From NCBI RefSeq assembly GCF_000938255.1, contig NZ_JYMR01000045.1, positions 372,001 through 436,000 on the forward strand: DNA of 64,000 bases. Reading direction: 5' to 3'. The position numbers and the translations under genes are program-made. Source of the DNA: Bradyrhizobium sp. LTSP849. GTDB taxonomy: Bacteria > Pseudomonadota > Alphaproteobacteria > Rhizobiales > Xanthobacteraceae. Of the stretch, positions 56,035 through 64,000 are shown one piece after another. The notes beneath the pieces were generated by a model that did not search any database, had not been told where the DNA came from, and worked only from the letters and a program-made list of their open reading frames with translations. Position 1 is the first letter of the stretch, and every line of letters starts with the position of its first letter.

Positions 56035-57228
56035 CTACGCCGCCTTCTGCCCCTTCCCCGCATCGAGCCCGGCATAAACCCCGCGCTCGAATCCCGCGAA
56101 TGCCTCAAGGCACTTTCCATCCGCGAACGGCAACAGCTGCATCAGGATCACGCCGGTGACGTTGCGCGCAGGGTCGATCCAGTAATAAGTGTTGGCGAGG
56201 CCCGCCCAGGCGAGGCTGCCGGCGCTGCGGCCTTCCGCGGTCTTGGCGGTGTTGATCATGAAGCTGAGGCCCCACTTCTTGACCTGATCCGGATAGAGAT
56301 CGACGTCGTTGGTGTAGATCGGCGCGGCCGTCGCCAGCTTGGTCATGTTGAGATCGCCCATCTGGTTCTGACCCATCGTGGCGACCGTCTCGGCCTTGAG
56401 CACCTGGTTGCCGTTGCCGCGGCCCTTGTTCAAAACCATCTGGGTGAACTTGATGTAGTCGGCCGCGGTCGAATAGAGGCCGCCGCCACCCATGTGGAAT
56501 TCCGGCTCCTGCTCGAGCTCGAACGGGATCGCGGCGAGCTGGCCGTCCTCGCCGCGCGCATGCATGCCGACCAGGCGCTTGCGCATGTTGTCGGTGATCT
56601 TGAACCCGGTGTCGCTCATGCCGAGCGGCGCAAAGAGATTGTCACGCAGATAAGCGTCGAGCCGCTTGCCGCTGACGGCTTCCACGGCCTTGCCGACGAA
56701 ATCGATATTGGTGCCGTATTCCCAACGCGTCCCGGGATCGGTCATGATCGGGGTCTTCAGCGCGGCGTTCTGGCAGGTGGTGATCGCCGGGATGCCGGTC
56801 TTCTCCAGATAGACCGCGAGATCGCCGTTCCACATGTTGTAGGCGAAGCCGGCGGTGTGGGTCATGAGCTGGCGCAGCGTGATCGGCCCCTTCGCCGGCC
56901 GCAGCTTTGGTTCGCCCTTGGCGTCGAAGCCGTCAAGCACTTGCGGCTTGGCGAGATCGGGCAGCAGCGATCCGATCGGAGCATCGAGCGAGAGCTTGCC
57001 CTGCTCGACCAGTTGCATGGCGCCCGCTGATGTCACCGCCTTGGTCATCGATGCGATCCAGAACACGCTATCCGGCGTCATCGCATCGGGCTTGGACAGA
57101 TCGCGCTTGCCGAACGCGCCCTGATACAGCACGTCGTTACCGCTGGCGGCGATTGCGACGACGCCGGGAATCTCCTTGGCGTCGCTTGTCTTGCGCAGAA
57201 TCTCGTCGATCTGGGCTTTGCTTTGCAT
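56035..57228 (-). CDS. Class C beta-lactamase-like serine hydrolase
   Basis: 397 residues from the ATG at 57228, preceded by GAGGAAAC. Catalytic motifs: Ser-x-x-Lys in WIASMTKAVTS, Tyr-x-Asn in WEYGTNIDFVG, and a HTGG/KTG-like end is not obvious. The LRQLMTHTAGF stretch is a hallmark of the family (esterase/EstB and PBP4-like proteins). No signal peptide, so a cytoplasmic esterase or peptidase-like role is more likely than drug resistance. Substrate unknown. Confidence 0.88.
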   Translation of the reverse strand: MQSKAQIDEILRKTSDAKEIPGVVAIAASGNDVLYQGAFGKRDLSKPDAMTPDSVFWIASMTKAVTSAGAMQLVEQGKLSLDAPIGSLLPDLAKPQVLDGFDAKGEPKLRPAKGPITLRQLMTHTAGFAYNMWNGDLAVYLEKTGIPAITTCQNAALKTPIMTDPGTRWEYGTNIDFVGKAVEAVSGKRLDAYLRDNLFAPLGMSDTGFKITDNMRKRLVGMHARGEDGQLAAIPFELEQEPEFHMGGGGLYSTAADYIKFTQMVLNKGRGNGNQVLKAETVATMGQNQMGDLNMTKLATAAPIYTNDVDLYPDQVKKWGLSFMINTAKTAEGRSAGSLAWAGLANTYYWIDPARNVTGVILMQLLPFADGKCLEAFAGFERGVYAGLDAGKGQKAA

Positions 57229-57578
57229 ACGCGTTTCCTCCGGTTTGATTATTGTTGGAAGCGATCGATTGTCCTCCCGCTCCCGCTGCGCGGCAAGCGT
57301 GACGATGTGCACGCTTCGGTCGCGATGTCGTGACTTGACGGTCCGTCCTCCACACGGGACGACTGAATTGCAACACTTCATCGCAATCTGCGGTGGATGG
57401 CCGCACTTCGCCGTGACCGCGGATGGGCTCAGGCGATATGTTTCGGGTGTTTGAAGCACTTGAAACATTTTGTGCGTTGCGGCGTTCAGCTCTCGGCCCA
57501 ATCGGCGGCTGGCGCCAAGAATAGATGAAGACTTGATACAAATTTGGCGGCCGCCGATCGGCCGCGAGGGGACCTCTG
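57229..57578. other. 350-nt divergent intergenic region with dyads, no gene seen
   Basis: Between the hydrolase and the small protein. It contains ATGTTTC and GAAACAT 17 nt apart (57438-57468), overlapping direct repeats TTGAA, and a palindrome GCGGCC with CGGCCGC near 57551. No tRNA or protein was recognised. The first dyad is a candidate operator for the downstream small gene. Confidence 0.35.
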
Positions 57579-57899
57579 ATGATTTCCACCTGGAGCGAAT
57601 GGAAGCGCTATCCCCGTCCCGGACGGGGCGACAACCTCGAGGCGCCGATCGCGCCCGGCATTTATGAGGTCCGCATCGCCGGCACCGGCGCGCTCTATTC
57701 GTTCGGCGCGGTCGACAATCTGGCGCAGGCCCTGGCGCTGCTGCCGGTCGGCTCGAAGTCGTGGTTCGGTCGCCGCGACACCTCCGATGCCCCCGCTCTC
57801 GAATACCGCACCTGCGCGACCTCCTCGAAGGCCGACGCCAAGGCGGCAGCCGAGCGCATGATTGGCCGGCGCGAGACCTATATGAGTGGCGCGGCGTAA
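57579..57899 (+). CDS. Small conserved-looking protein of unknown function
   Basis: 106 residues. ATG at 57579 follows GAGGGGA. No signal peptide or membrane helix. Starts MISTWSEWKRYPRPGRGDNL; a central GIYEVRIAGTGALYSFGAV stretch looks like a beta-rich fold, and the C-terminus is helical (ADAKAAAERMIGRRETY). I do not recognise the family. It sits 122 nt before the semialdehyde dehydrogenase on the same strand. Confidence 0.6.
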   Translation: MISTWSEWKRYPRPGRGDNLEAPIAPGIYEVRIAGTGALYSFGAVDNLAQALALLPVGSKSWFGRRDTSDAPALEYRTCATSSKADAKAAAERMIGRRETYMSGAA

Positions 57900-58021
57900 C
57901 CTTCCAGCTCCGAATTTAACTCCCGGCAGATGTGCGTTGCGGGACGGTGCATTGTGCACCGTCTGCTACTATATTCCGGCCAATTCGATCGCCCGCAATT
58001 GATCGTCCGAGGAGCAAAGCC

Positions 58022-59515
58022 ATGACCCCGACCGCCGCCGCACGCGCCCAGCACACGACCGCCACCCTGCGCGACCGGCTGAAGGACCCCTCGCTGCTCA
58101 AGGAGGCCTGTTACATCGATGGCGCCTGGGTCGGCACGCCCGTCTTTGCCGTCAACAATCCCGCCACCGGCGTCGAGCTCGCGAAAGTCCCGCAGCTTGG
58201 TGCGGAGGAGACAACCAAGGCGGTCGAGGCCGCCGAGCGCGCGTTTCCGGCCTGGGCCAAGCACACCGCCAAGCAGCGCTCCAACATTTTGCGTAAATGG
58301 TTTGAGCTGATCATCGCCAACCGCGAGGACCTCGCGCTGATCCTCACCTCCGAGCAGGGCAAGCCGCTCTCCGAGGCGCTCGGCGAGGTCGATATCGGCG
58401 GCGCCTATGTCGAGTTTTTCGCGGAAGAGGCCCGTCGGGTCTATGGCGAGACCATCCCGACCCAGCGGCCCGACGCGCGCCTGCTCGCGATCAAGCAGCC
58501 GATCGGCGTCTGCGGCGCCATCACGCCGTGGAATTTCCCGAACTCGATGATCACGCGAAAGGTTTCGCCGGCGTTAGCTGCCGGCTGCACCGTGGTACTC
58601 AAGCCCGCCAACGAGACACCGCTCTCGGCGCTCGCACTCGCCACCCTCGCGGAGAAAGCCGGTGTGCCCAAGGGTGTGTTCAACATCATCACCGGCGATG
58701 CCCCACCGATCGGCAAGGTGCTGTGCGAGCATCCGGCGGTGCGCTTCGTCGGCTTCACCGGCTCGACCGCCGTCGGCAAGATTCTCTACCAGCAGGCCTC
58801 CGTTGGCGTGAAGCGGCTTGGCCTCGAGCTCGGCGGCAATGCGCCGTTCGTGGTGTTCGACGACGCCGATATCGATGCGGCGGTCGAAGGCGCGATCGTC
58901 TCGAAGTACCGCAACATGGGCCAGACCTGCGTCTGCGCCAACCGCCTCTACGCCCAGGACAAGATCTACGACGAGTTCGTCAAGAAGCTGTCGGCAAAGG
59001 TCGCGGCGATGAAGATCGGCGACGGCACCGAGAGCGGCGTCACGCAGGGCCCGCTGATCAATTTGAAAGCGGTCGACAAGGTCGAGCGCCACATCGCGGA
59101 TGCCGTCAAGCGCGGCGCCAAGATCGTCACCGGCGGCAAGCGTAGCGAGCTCGGACGCTCCTTCTTCGAGCCGACCGTGCTCGCCGACGTCAAGCCGGAC
59201 TCACTGGTGGCGCATGAAGAGACGTTCGGTCCGCTCGCGCCGGTGATTCGCTTCAAGGATGAAGCCGACGTCGTCGCGTTGTGCAACGCCTCGCCGTTCG
59301 GTCTCGCCTCCTATTTCTACTCCCGCGACCTCGGCCGAGTCTGGCGCGTCGCCGAAGCGCTGGAATCCGGCATGGTCGGCGTTAACACCGGCCTGATCAC
59401 CACCGAAGTCGCGCCCTTCGGCGGCGTCAAGGAAAGCGGCCTGGGACGCGAAGGCTCGCGTCACGGCATGGAAGAATATGTCGAGATCAAATACGTGATG
59501 ATGGCAGGGGTGTAA
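58022..59515 (+). CDS. gabD: NAD(P)-dependent succinate-semialdehyde dehydrogenase
   Basis: 497 residues from the ATG at 58022, preceded by GAGGAGC. It oxidises succinate semialdehyde to succinate in GABA degradation. The ALDH core: general base Glu in LGLELGGNAPFVVFDDAD, catalytic Cys in GQTCVCANRLY, and the C-terminal VNTGLITTEVAPFGGVKESG signature of the GabD group. Length is normal. No gabT neighbour is seen, so the source of its substrate is unknown. Confidence 0.93.
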   Translation: MTPTAAARAQHTTATLRDRLKDPSLLKEACYIDGAWVGTPVFAVNNPATGVELAKVPQLGAEETTKAVEAAERAFPAWAKHTAKQRSNILRKWFELIIANREDLALILTSEQGKPLSEALGEVDIGGAYVEFFAEEARRVYGETIPTQRPDARLLAIKQPIGVCGAITPWNFPNSMITRKVSPALAAGCTVVLKPANETPLSALALATLAEKAGVPKGVFNIITGDAPPIGKVLCEHPAVRFVGFTGSTAVGKILYQQASVGVKRLGLELGGNAPFVVFDDADIDAAVEGAIVSKYRNMGQTCVCANRLYAQDKIYDEFVKKLSAKVAAMKIGDGTESGVTQGPLINLKAVDKVERHIADAVKRGAKIVTGGKRSELGRSFFEPTVLADVKPDSLVAHEETFGPLAPVIRFKDEADVVALCNASPFGLASYFYSRDLGRVWRVAEALESGMVGVNTGLITTEVAPFGGVKESGLGREGSRHGMEEYVEIKYVMMAGV

Positions 59516-59530
59516 GGGCCGACCTCCCTG

Positions 59531-59556
59531 GTCGTCCTGGCTTTCGCCAGGACGAC
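59531..59556 (+). terminator. Hairpin after gabD, probable transcript end
   Basis: GTCGTCCTGG, loop CTTTCG, CCAGGACGAC, a perfect 10-bp stem starting 15 nt after the gabD stop. No T-tract follows, so strength is uncertain. Its sequence is a shortened relative of the GTCGTCCCGGCGAAGG repeat arms. Confidence 0.5.
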
Positions 59557-59593
59557 ATTGGAGTTTGTGGCGCATGATGTTCGCCTCAGTTTC

Positions 59594-59678
59594 GTAGCCC
59601 GGATGGAGCGCAGCGCAATCCGGGGCCTCTGTCGCTTGTGGCACGACCCCGGATTGCGCTGCGCTCCATCCGGGCTAC
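59594..59678. repeat. Inverted-repeat element, copy 2 of the GTAGCCCGGATGG family
   Basis: Arms of 32 nt at 59594-59625 and 59647-59678 are perfect complements, starting GTAGCCCGGATGGAGCGCAG. Same family as 7808-7892. It lies in the gap between convergent gabD and the SulP gene. Confidence 0.85.
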
Positions 59679-59685
59679 GCAGTCG

Positions 59686-61920
59686 CTACCGCCGCAACAC
59701 CGCAATTGTTCGGTTCGCAAACGTCAGCCGCTCGGCCATGACCGAAACAAAGTAAGTCAGCAGCTTATGACTGAGCGCGGGGTCTTCTTCCTTGATGGCG
59801 TCGAACTGGAGCGTGTTCAGCACGTAGAGCACGCTGTCGACCTCGGCCTGGATGGTGGCGCTGCGCGGGGTCTGCGACACCAGGCCCATCTCGCCGATCG
59901 TGGTGTAGCGCCCCAAGCTGCGCACGCGCGTGGTGCGGTCGTCCTCGGCCGGGACCATGATGCCGACGCGGCCGTCGAGGATGAAGTGCATGGAATCTGC
60001 GGGATCGCCGGCCCGCACGATGATGTCGCCAGCCTCGACCTCGAGACGCTGGCAGCGGCGGATCAGCTCGTCGGCGTCGTCCTCGCTGTCGAGAATCCCC
60101 GTGAACCAGTCGCGCAGACTGGCCGTTTCCTGGGCCAGCCCCTGATGCTGCGAAATGAGCTCGTTCTCGCACCATTCCAGCGCACGATCGAGCTCGGGAA
60201 TGAGGGTGGCGCCGTCGCCGATGAAATCGCTGGAGTGCAGCACCTTCTCGGCCGCGGCCGAAAGATGCACCAGAATGAGCTCGACGCCGAGGTCACCTGC
60301 GCTGCGCTTGATCTGCGCGAAACTATAGGCAGCCGAGGAGTCGACGCCGGTGACGAGCTTGAAGTCGAACAGAAGGTAGCGGCATTCCGGGCGCTCCTGG
60401 AGCAACTGCTTGACGTGCTGGTAGAGCCGGTTGGCGGAGCCGAAGAACAGATAGCTCTGGAGGTTGAGGCCCTGGATCTTGCCGCCATGGGCCAGCAGCA
60501 CCTCCTGGTCGTCGCGCGAGCGGTCGAGCGATGAGCGATATTCGGCGCCGTCAAAACTGTATTTGATCGATTCGACCCGCGCCGCGCTGAACGCAAAGGT
60601 CGCGCAGCCGATGATCACGCCGATCAGGATGCCTGGCACGAAGCCCCAGATGACGATGATCGCGATGATGGCGACCAGCGACAGATATTCAAGCTTCGAC
60701 AGCCGCTTGCGCGACTCGATGATCCATTTATGGAGCTGGTCGGCGCCGAGATAGAGCAGAAGGCCGCCGAGAACGAATTTCGGGATGAAGCCGAGCAGTT
60801 CGGGCGCGATTGCCAGCATCAGCAGCGACAGCGCCGCGCCGGTGAGGCCCGACAGCCGTCCGCGGCCGCCGCTGGAGAAATTGAGGACCGAGCGGCTGAC
60901 CGAAATGCAGCCGGCATAGCCGCCGAGCGCACCGGTCAGGATGTTGGCTGCGCCCGTGACGTTCAGCTCGCGCTCCAGATTGGCTTCGCGATGTACGGCG
61001 ACCTCGATCCCCGTGGTGTTGAACAGCGTGCTCGACGCCGTGACGAAGATGACGGCGACGACGTTGCCGAGCAGATCCGGCACAGTGGACCAGGGATATT
61101 GGGCGAGATCGTCAATGTGCCATGGCAGCATGAACGCCGCCGGCGGGGGAGGCTGGAAGGTCCAGCCCAGGGCGCGCGCCGCCTCCGGCGAGATGCCGGA
61201 GATCCAGAACGCCACATGCGCCGTGAGCACGCCGCCGACCAGAATGATCGGCAATCCGAATGGGCTGCGCGAGCGATGCCAGGTCAAATACAGCACCATG
61301 GCCATCGCACAGGCCGCGCCAAGCTCTGACAGCGTGGTGCCGTTGGTGAAGCGCAGCATTGTTGCGAACTGCATGGGGTGATCGGTGATGACGCGGATCG
61401 CGCCCATCACAATCAAGAGGCCGGTCGCGCCGAGGAAGCCGCCGACCACGGGATAAGGCACGTAGCGGATGGCGCGGCCCATCCGCGTCAGCCCCAATCC
61501 GCACAGCGCTATCCCGGTCAGCACAGTCGACAGGCCGAGCGTGATCAGGACCGGCGCGAGCAGTGGCGCCGACAGATTGGCCGCCTCAACGTGCTCGACC
61601 AGCGAGGCCGCCAGAATTCCGGTGACGGCGGCGGTCGAGCTGTCGGGGGCAGCGATCGCGAAAGGCAGGGAGCTGCCGAGCCCGATGACGACCGCGAGCA
61701 CCGCGGAGCTGACAAAGGTCGCTGTGATCCCGTAGGACAGATAGGGCGAGAGCGGGCCGGCGAAAATCAGCAGCGCATAGGACAGCCCGAACGTAACGGT
61801 AAGGACGCTGGCGGCGGTTCCGCCCAGGATATCGTTCAGCGCACGCTTGAGTGACGGACTAACCCTGGTGACCGGATCGAAGCCAATTGCCGGATCTGTC
61901 ACGCCCTGACACTCGCTCAT
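59686..61920 (-). CDS. SulP-family anion transporter fused to STAS and cyclic-nucleotide-binding domains
   Basis: 744 residues from the ATG at 61920. Residues about 30-440 form the SLC26/SulP membrane domain with about 10-12 helices (start TVTFGLSYALLIFAGPLSPY; signature GLTGAALSLLMLAI region). Residues about 470-560 are STAS-like (YLLFDFKLVTGVDSSAAYSF). Residues about 600-730 carry a cyclic-nucleotide-binding fold (RLEVEAGDIIVRAGDPADSM, then IGEMGLVSQTPRSATIQ). Transports sulfate, bicarbonate or another anion under cNMP control. Ends 7 nt before the repeat. Confidence 0.93.
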   Translation of the reverse strand: MSECQGVTDPAIGFDPVTRVSPSLKRALNDILGGTAASVLTVTFGLSYALLIFAGPLSPYLSYGITATFVSSAVLAVVIGLGSSLPFAIAAPDSSTAAVTGILAASLVEHVEAANLSAPLLAPVLITLGLSTVLTGIALCGLGLTRMGRAIRYVPYPVVGGFLGATGLLIVMGAIRVITDHPMQFATMLRFTNGTTLSELGAACAMAMVLYLTWHRSRSPFGLPIILVGGVLTAHVAFWISGISPEAARALGWTFQPPPPAAFMLPWHIDDLAQYPWSTVPDLLGNVVAVIFVTASSTLFNTTGIEVAVHREANLERELNVTGAANILTGALGGYAGCISVSRSVLNFSSGGRGRLSGLTGAALSLLMLAIAPELLGFIPKFVLGGLLLYLGADQLHKWIIESRKRLSKLEYLSLVAIIAIIVIWGFVPGILIGVIIGCATFAFSAARVESIKYSFDGAEYRSSLDRSRDDQEVLLAHGGKIQGLNLQSYLFFGSANRLYQHVKQLLQERPECRYLLFDFKLVTGVDSSAAYSFAQIKRSAGDLGVELILVHLSAAAEKVLHSSDFIGDGATLIPELDRALEWCENELISQHQGLAQETASLRDWFTGILDSEDDADELIRRCQRLEVEAGDIIVRAGDPADSMHFILDGRVGIMVPAEDDRTTRVRSLGRYTTIGEMGLVSQTPRSATIQAEVDSVLYVLNTLQFDAIKEEDPALSHKLLTYFVSVMAERLTFANRTIAVLRR

Positions 61921-62096
61921 GAAAATTCCCGCCCGAGAGGTAGACGACTGCGAGCTTAGCGCAACAGGATTCTTGCAAGTATGAGATAGCCGACAGTTTT
62001 CGGGCATCCGGTGAGGATGCGGCCTGTGGCGTGTGAATGGGCAATCATATGCGGCGGGTGGATGGGTGACGCAGCAGCATTGGCTGCACATTCAGT

Positions 62097-62223
62097 GTCG
62101 TCCCGGCGAAGGCCGGGACCCATAACCACAGGGAGACGTTTGGCGAAGACTAGCAGTTCGGGATTAGCATCATCCGCGGTCGATGGACCTCGCGGTATGG
62201 GTCCCGGCCTTCGCCGGGACGAC
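62097..62223. repeat. Element with 28-bp terminal inverted repeats, copy 2 of the GTCGTCCCGG family
   Basis: Arms at 62097-62124 and 62196-62223 begin GTCGTCCCGGCGAAGGCCGG and end in its complement; the core shares CATAACCACA, GGCGAAGACT and GCGGTATGGGTCCC with 18411-18561. It lies between purC and the SulP gene. The 317-nt gap otherwise shows no gene. Confidence 0.85.
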
Positions 62224-62237
62224 GATAAACGGCCTTG

Positions 62238-63152
62238 CTAAATCTTCAGCTCTGTCCCCGTCACCCGCCGATACGCCTCCAGATATCGCTTGCTGGTCGC
62301 GTCCACCACGCTTGCAGGCAATGGCGGCGGCGGGGCGTCGCCGTTCCAGCGGCCGGCGTGGCGTTCGACGTCGAGATAGTCGCGCAGCGGCTGCTTGTCG
62401 AAGCTCGCCTGCGGCTGGCCGGGCTTGTAGGCATCGACCGCCCAGAAGCGGGAACTGTCCGGCGTCATCACCTCGTCGATCAGGATGATGCGGCCGTCCT
62501 TGTCGCGGCCGAACTCGAACTTGGTGTCCGCAATGATGATGCCCTGCTCGCGTGCGAGCTCCTCGCCGAGCGTGTAGACCGCGCGCGTCATGCTCTCGAG
62601 CGTGTAGGCGAATTCGTCGCCGACCACCTTGCGCATTTGCGCAATCGTGATGTTTTCGTCATGGCCGGTCTCGGCCTTGGTCGCCGGGCTGAAGATCGCG
62701 GGCTCAAGCTTCTCGCTCTCGACCAGACCCGCTTTCAGCTTCTCGCCGGCGAGCGTGCCGGAGCCGGCATATTCCTTCCAGGCCGAGCCGGAGAGATAGC
62801 CGCGGATGACGCATTCGATCGGGAACACGGTGGTGCGGCGGCAGAGCATGGCGCGGCCGAGAATCTCGGCTCGGTGGGCCTTGAGCGCCGGCACGGCCGC
62901 GATGATCTCGTCGGTGTCGGCGCTGATCATGTGATGCGGCACCACGCCTTCGAGCTCTCCGAACCAGAACGCACTGATCTGGGTCAGCACCGCGCCCTTC
63001 ATCGGGATGGTCTCGCCCATGACGACGTCGAAGGCGCTGATACGGTCGGTGGTGACCAGCAGCAGGCGGTCGTCATCGACGGCGTAGATATCGCGCACCT
63101 TGCCGCGCCCGATTTTGGGGAGCGGCAGGTCGCTGGAGAGCATGGTGGTCAT
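62238..63152 (-). CDS. purC: Phosphoribosylaminoimidazole-succinocarboxamide synthase
   Basis: 304 residues from the ATG at 63152 (MTTMLSSDLPLPKIGRGKVR). ATP-dependent ligation of aspartate to CAIR in purine synthesis. ATP-binding KIGRGKVRDIYAVDDDRLLL, and the signature DRISAFDVVMGETIPMKGAVL and IVRGYLSGSAWKEY-like stretch (ECVIRGYLSGSAWKEY) are visible. It is the long form (about 300 residues, yeast Ade1-like) rather than the 237-residue E. coli form. It is 78 nt from the pirin stop on the same strand. Confidence 0.93.
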   Translation of the reverse strand: MTTMLSSDLPLPKIGRGKVRDIYAVDDDRLLLVTTDRISAFDVVMGETIPMKGAVLTQISAFWFGELEGVVPHHMISADTDEIIAAVPALKAHRAEILGRAMLCRRTTVFPIECVIRGYLSGSAWKEYAGSGTLAGEKLKAGLVESEKLEPAIFSPATKAETGHDENITIAQMRKVVGDEFAYTLESMTRAVYTLGEELAREQGIIIADTKFEFGRDKDGRIILIDEVMTPDSSRFWAVDAYKPGQPQASFDKQPLRDYLDVERHAGRWNGDAPPPPLPASVVDATSKRYLEAYRRVTGTELKI

Positions 63153-63230
63153 CGGCAAATCTTTCGCAGGCAAGGCCTTCAGGCAGGAGATTTCAGCCGT
63201 GCCCGATCGCACGGCTGAAACCGGATTAGC

Positions 63231-64000
63231 CTATTCCGGCAGCGGAATGAACTCATGTTCCTGCGGAACCGCGGCGAAGCGGCCGGTTTTCCAGTCCTGC
63301 TTGGCCTGCTCGATCCGCTCCTTGCTGGAAGAGACGAAATTCCACCAGATGTGGCGCGGGCCTTCCAATGCATCGCCGCCGAGAAACATCATCCGCGTGG
63401 CCTTGATCGCTTTCACGGTGATGCGGTCGCCGGGGCGGAAGATCAGCAGCCGCGGCCCCTCGTAGCGCTCGTTCGCGATCTCGACCTCGCCGTCGACGAC
63501 ATAGATCGCGCGTTCCTCATGATCAGGATCGAGCGGCACGCTCGCGCCCGCCACGGCCGTGACCTCGGTATAGAACCAGGGCGATACCATCGACACCGGC
63601 GAGGTGATGCCGAAGGCGGAGCCCGCGATCACCCGCGCGGTAAAGTCGCGCTCGGAGATCATCGGCAGATCGCCTGCGCCGTAATGCTGGAACGACGGTG
63701 CGATCTCCTCCGATCCGGCCGGCAGCGCAATCCAGCTTTGCAGGCCGAGCATCTGCTGGCCCGATGCGCGCTGCGTGTCCGGCGTGCGCTCGGAATGAGC
63801 GATGCCGCGCCCGGCAGTCATCAGGTTCATTGCGCCGGGCTGGATTTCGCAGACGTTGCCCTCGCTGTCGCGGTGCATGATCGAGCCGTCAAAGAGATAG
63901 GTGACGGTGGCGAGCCCGATATGCGGATGCGGCCGCACGTCCATGCCCTTGCCGGAGACGAACTGCACCGGGCCGAAATGATCGAAGAAAATGAAGGGCC
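63231..64000 (-). CDS. Pirin family protein (partial, N-terminus off the edge)
   Basis: At least 256 codons. The frame stays open through 64000 (PFIFFDHFGPVQF precedes VSGKGMDV), so the start is beyond the edge. Metal ligands match pirins: His-Pro-His in RPHPHIGLAT and His with Glu in RGIAHSERTP. A bicupin; some relatives are quercetinases or redox-sensing cofactors. Upstream of purC on the same strand. Confidence 0.93.
   Translation of the reverse strand, partial: PFIFFDHFGPVQFVSGKGMDVRPHPHIGLATVTYLFDGSIMHRDSEGNVCEIQPGAMNLMTAGRGIAHSERTPDTQRASGQQMLGLQSWIALPAGSEEIAPSFQHYGAGDLPMISERDFTARVIAGSAFGITSPVSMVSPWFYTEVTAVAGASVPLDPDHEERAIYVVDGEVEIANERYEGPRLLIFRPGDRITVKAIKATRMMFLGGDALEGPRHIWWNFVSSSKERIEQAKQDWKTGRFAAVPQEHEFIPLPE

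Overview
The window is ordinary core chromosome of a high-GC alphaproteobacterium, most probably Bradyrhizobium or a close relative in the Nitrobacteraceae. The best marker is the Irr protein: with its start at 19062 it has 163 residues and a heme regulatory motif GCPWHD with Cys29, as in Bradyrhizobium japonicum Irr. Other markers agree: a FabA-FabB-FabI cluster beside irr, a DivL-type tyrosine pseudo-kinase, a PraR-like regulator next to lnt, long-form PurC and many short palindromic intergenic repeats. I see no rRNA, tRNA, CRISPR array, phage, integrase or transposase gene.

Layout. 1-2136: DivL-like sensor, truncated at the left edge. 2506-6811 (minus): ubiE-ubiB-coaBC-dut, coupled by two 4-nt overlaps, with a perfect palindrome before coaBC, whose product carries a FitA-like ribbon-helix-helix domain. 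6893-18407: mixed genes including mutM, an orphan ParA, a gamma-glutamyltransferase, an HWE kinase, an inactive-looking secreted protease, a MoeB-like protein, an aldo/keto reductase with a divergent LysR regulator, a 2-hydroxyacid dehydrogenase and an SH3 protein. 18571-22138: irr divergent from fabA-fabB-fabI. 22228-24568: two tandem paralogous secreted proteins of unknown function and a GNAT enzyme. 24576-27782: oxyR divergent from katG.

27858-38250 (minus) is the conserved translation/transcription operon rimP-nusA-ylxR-infB-rbfA-truB-rpsO-pnp. Its leader looks like a transcription attenuator, rpsO has an intrinsic terminator, and the pnp leader is strongly structured. 38634-42076: a DUF2336 protein, trmB, an M20 peptidase and a PraR-like regulator. 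42310-51928 (minus): nfuA, tsaB, rimI, fur, a HAD phosphatase, miaB, phoH, ybeY, corC and lnt, preceded by a universal stress protein gene. 52038-64000: trpS, murJ, a PfkB kinase, a class C beta-lactamase-like hydrolase, a small unknown protein, a succinate-semialdehyde dehydrogenase, a SulP-STAS-cyclic nucleotide binding fusion, purC, and a pirin cut by the right edge.

Functional themes are iron control (Irr and Fur, with candidate sites upstream of irr/fabA), peroxide defence, membrane and envelope synthesis (fab, ubi, lnt, murJ), and translation. The most interesting observation is the CoaBC enzyme fused to an antitoxin-type DNA-binding domain, preceded by a palindrome whose half-sites resemble the FitA operator. 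Next are the putative rimP-nusA attenuator, the pnp leader and an Irr-box-like site in front of the unsaturated fatty acid genes.
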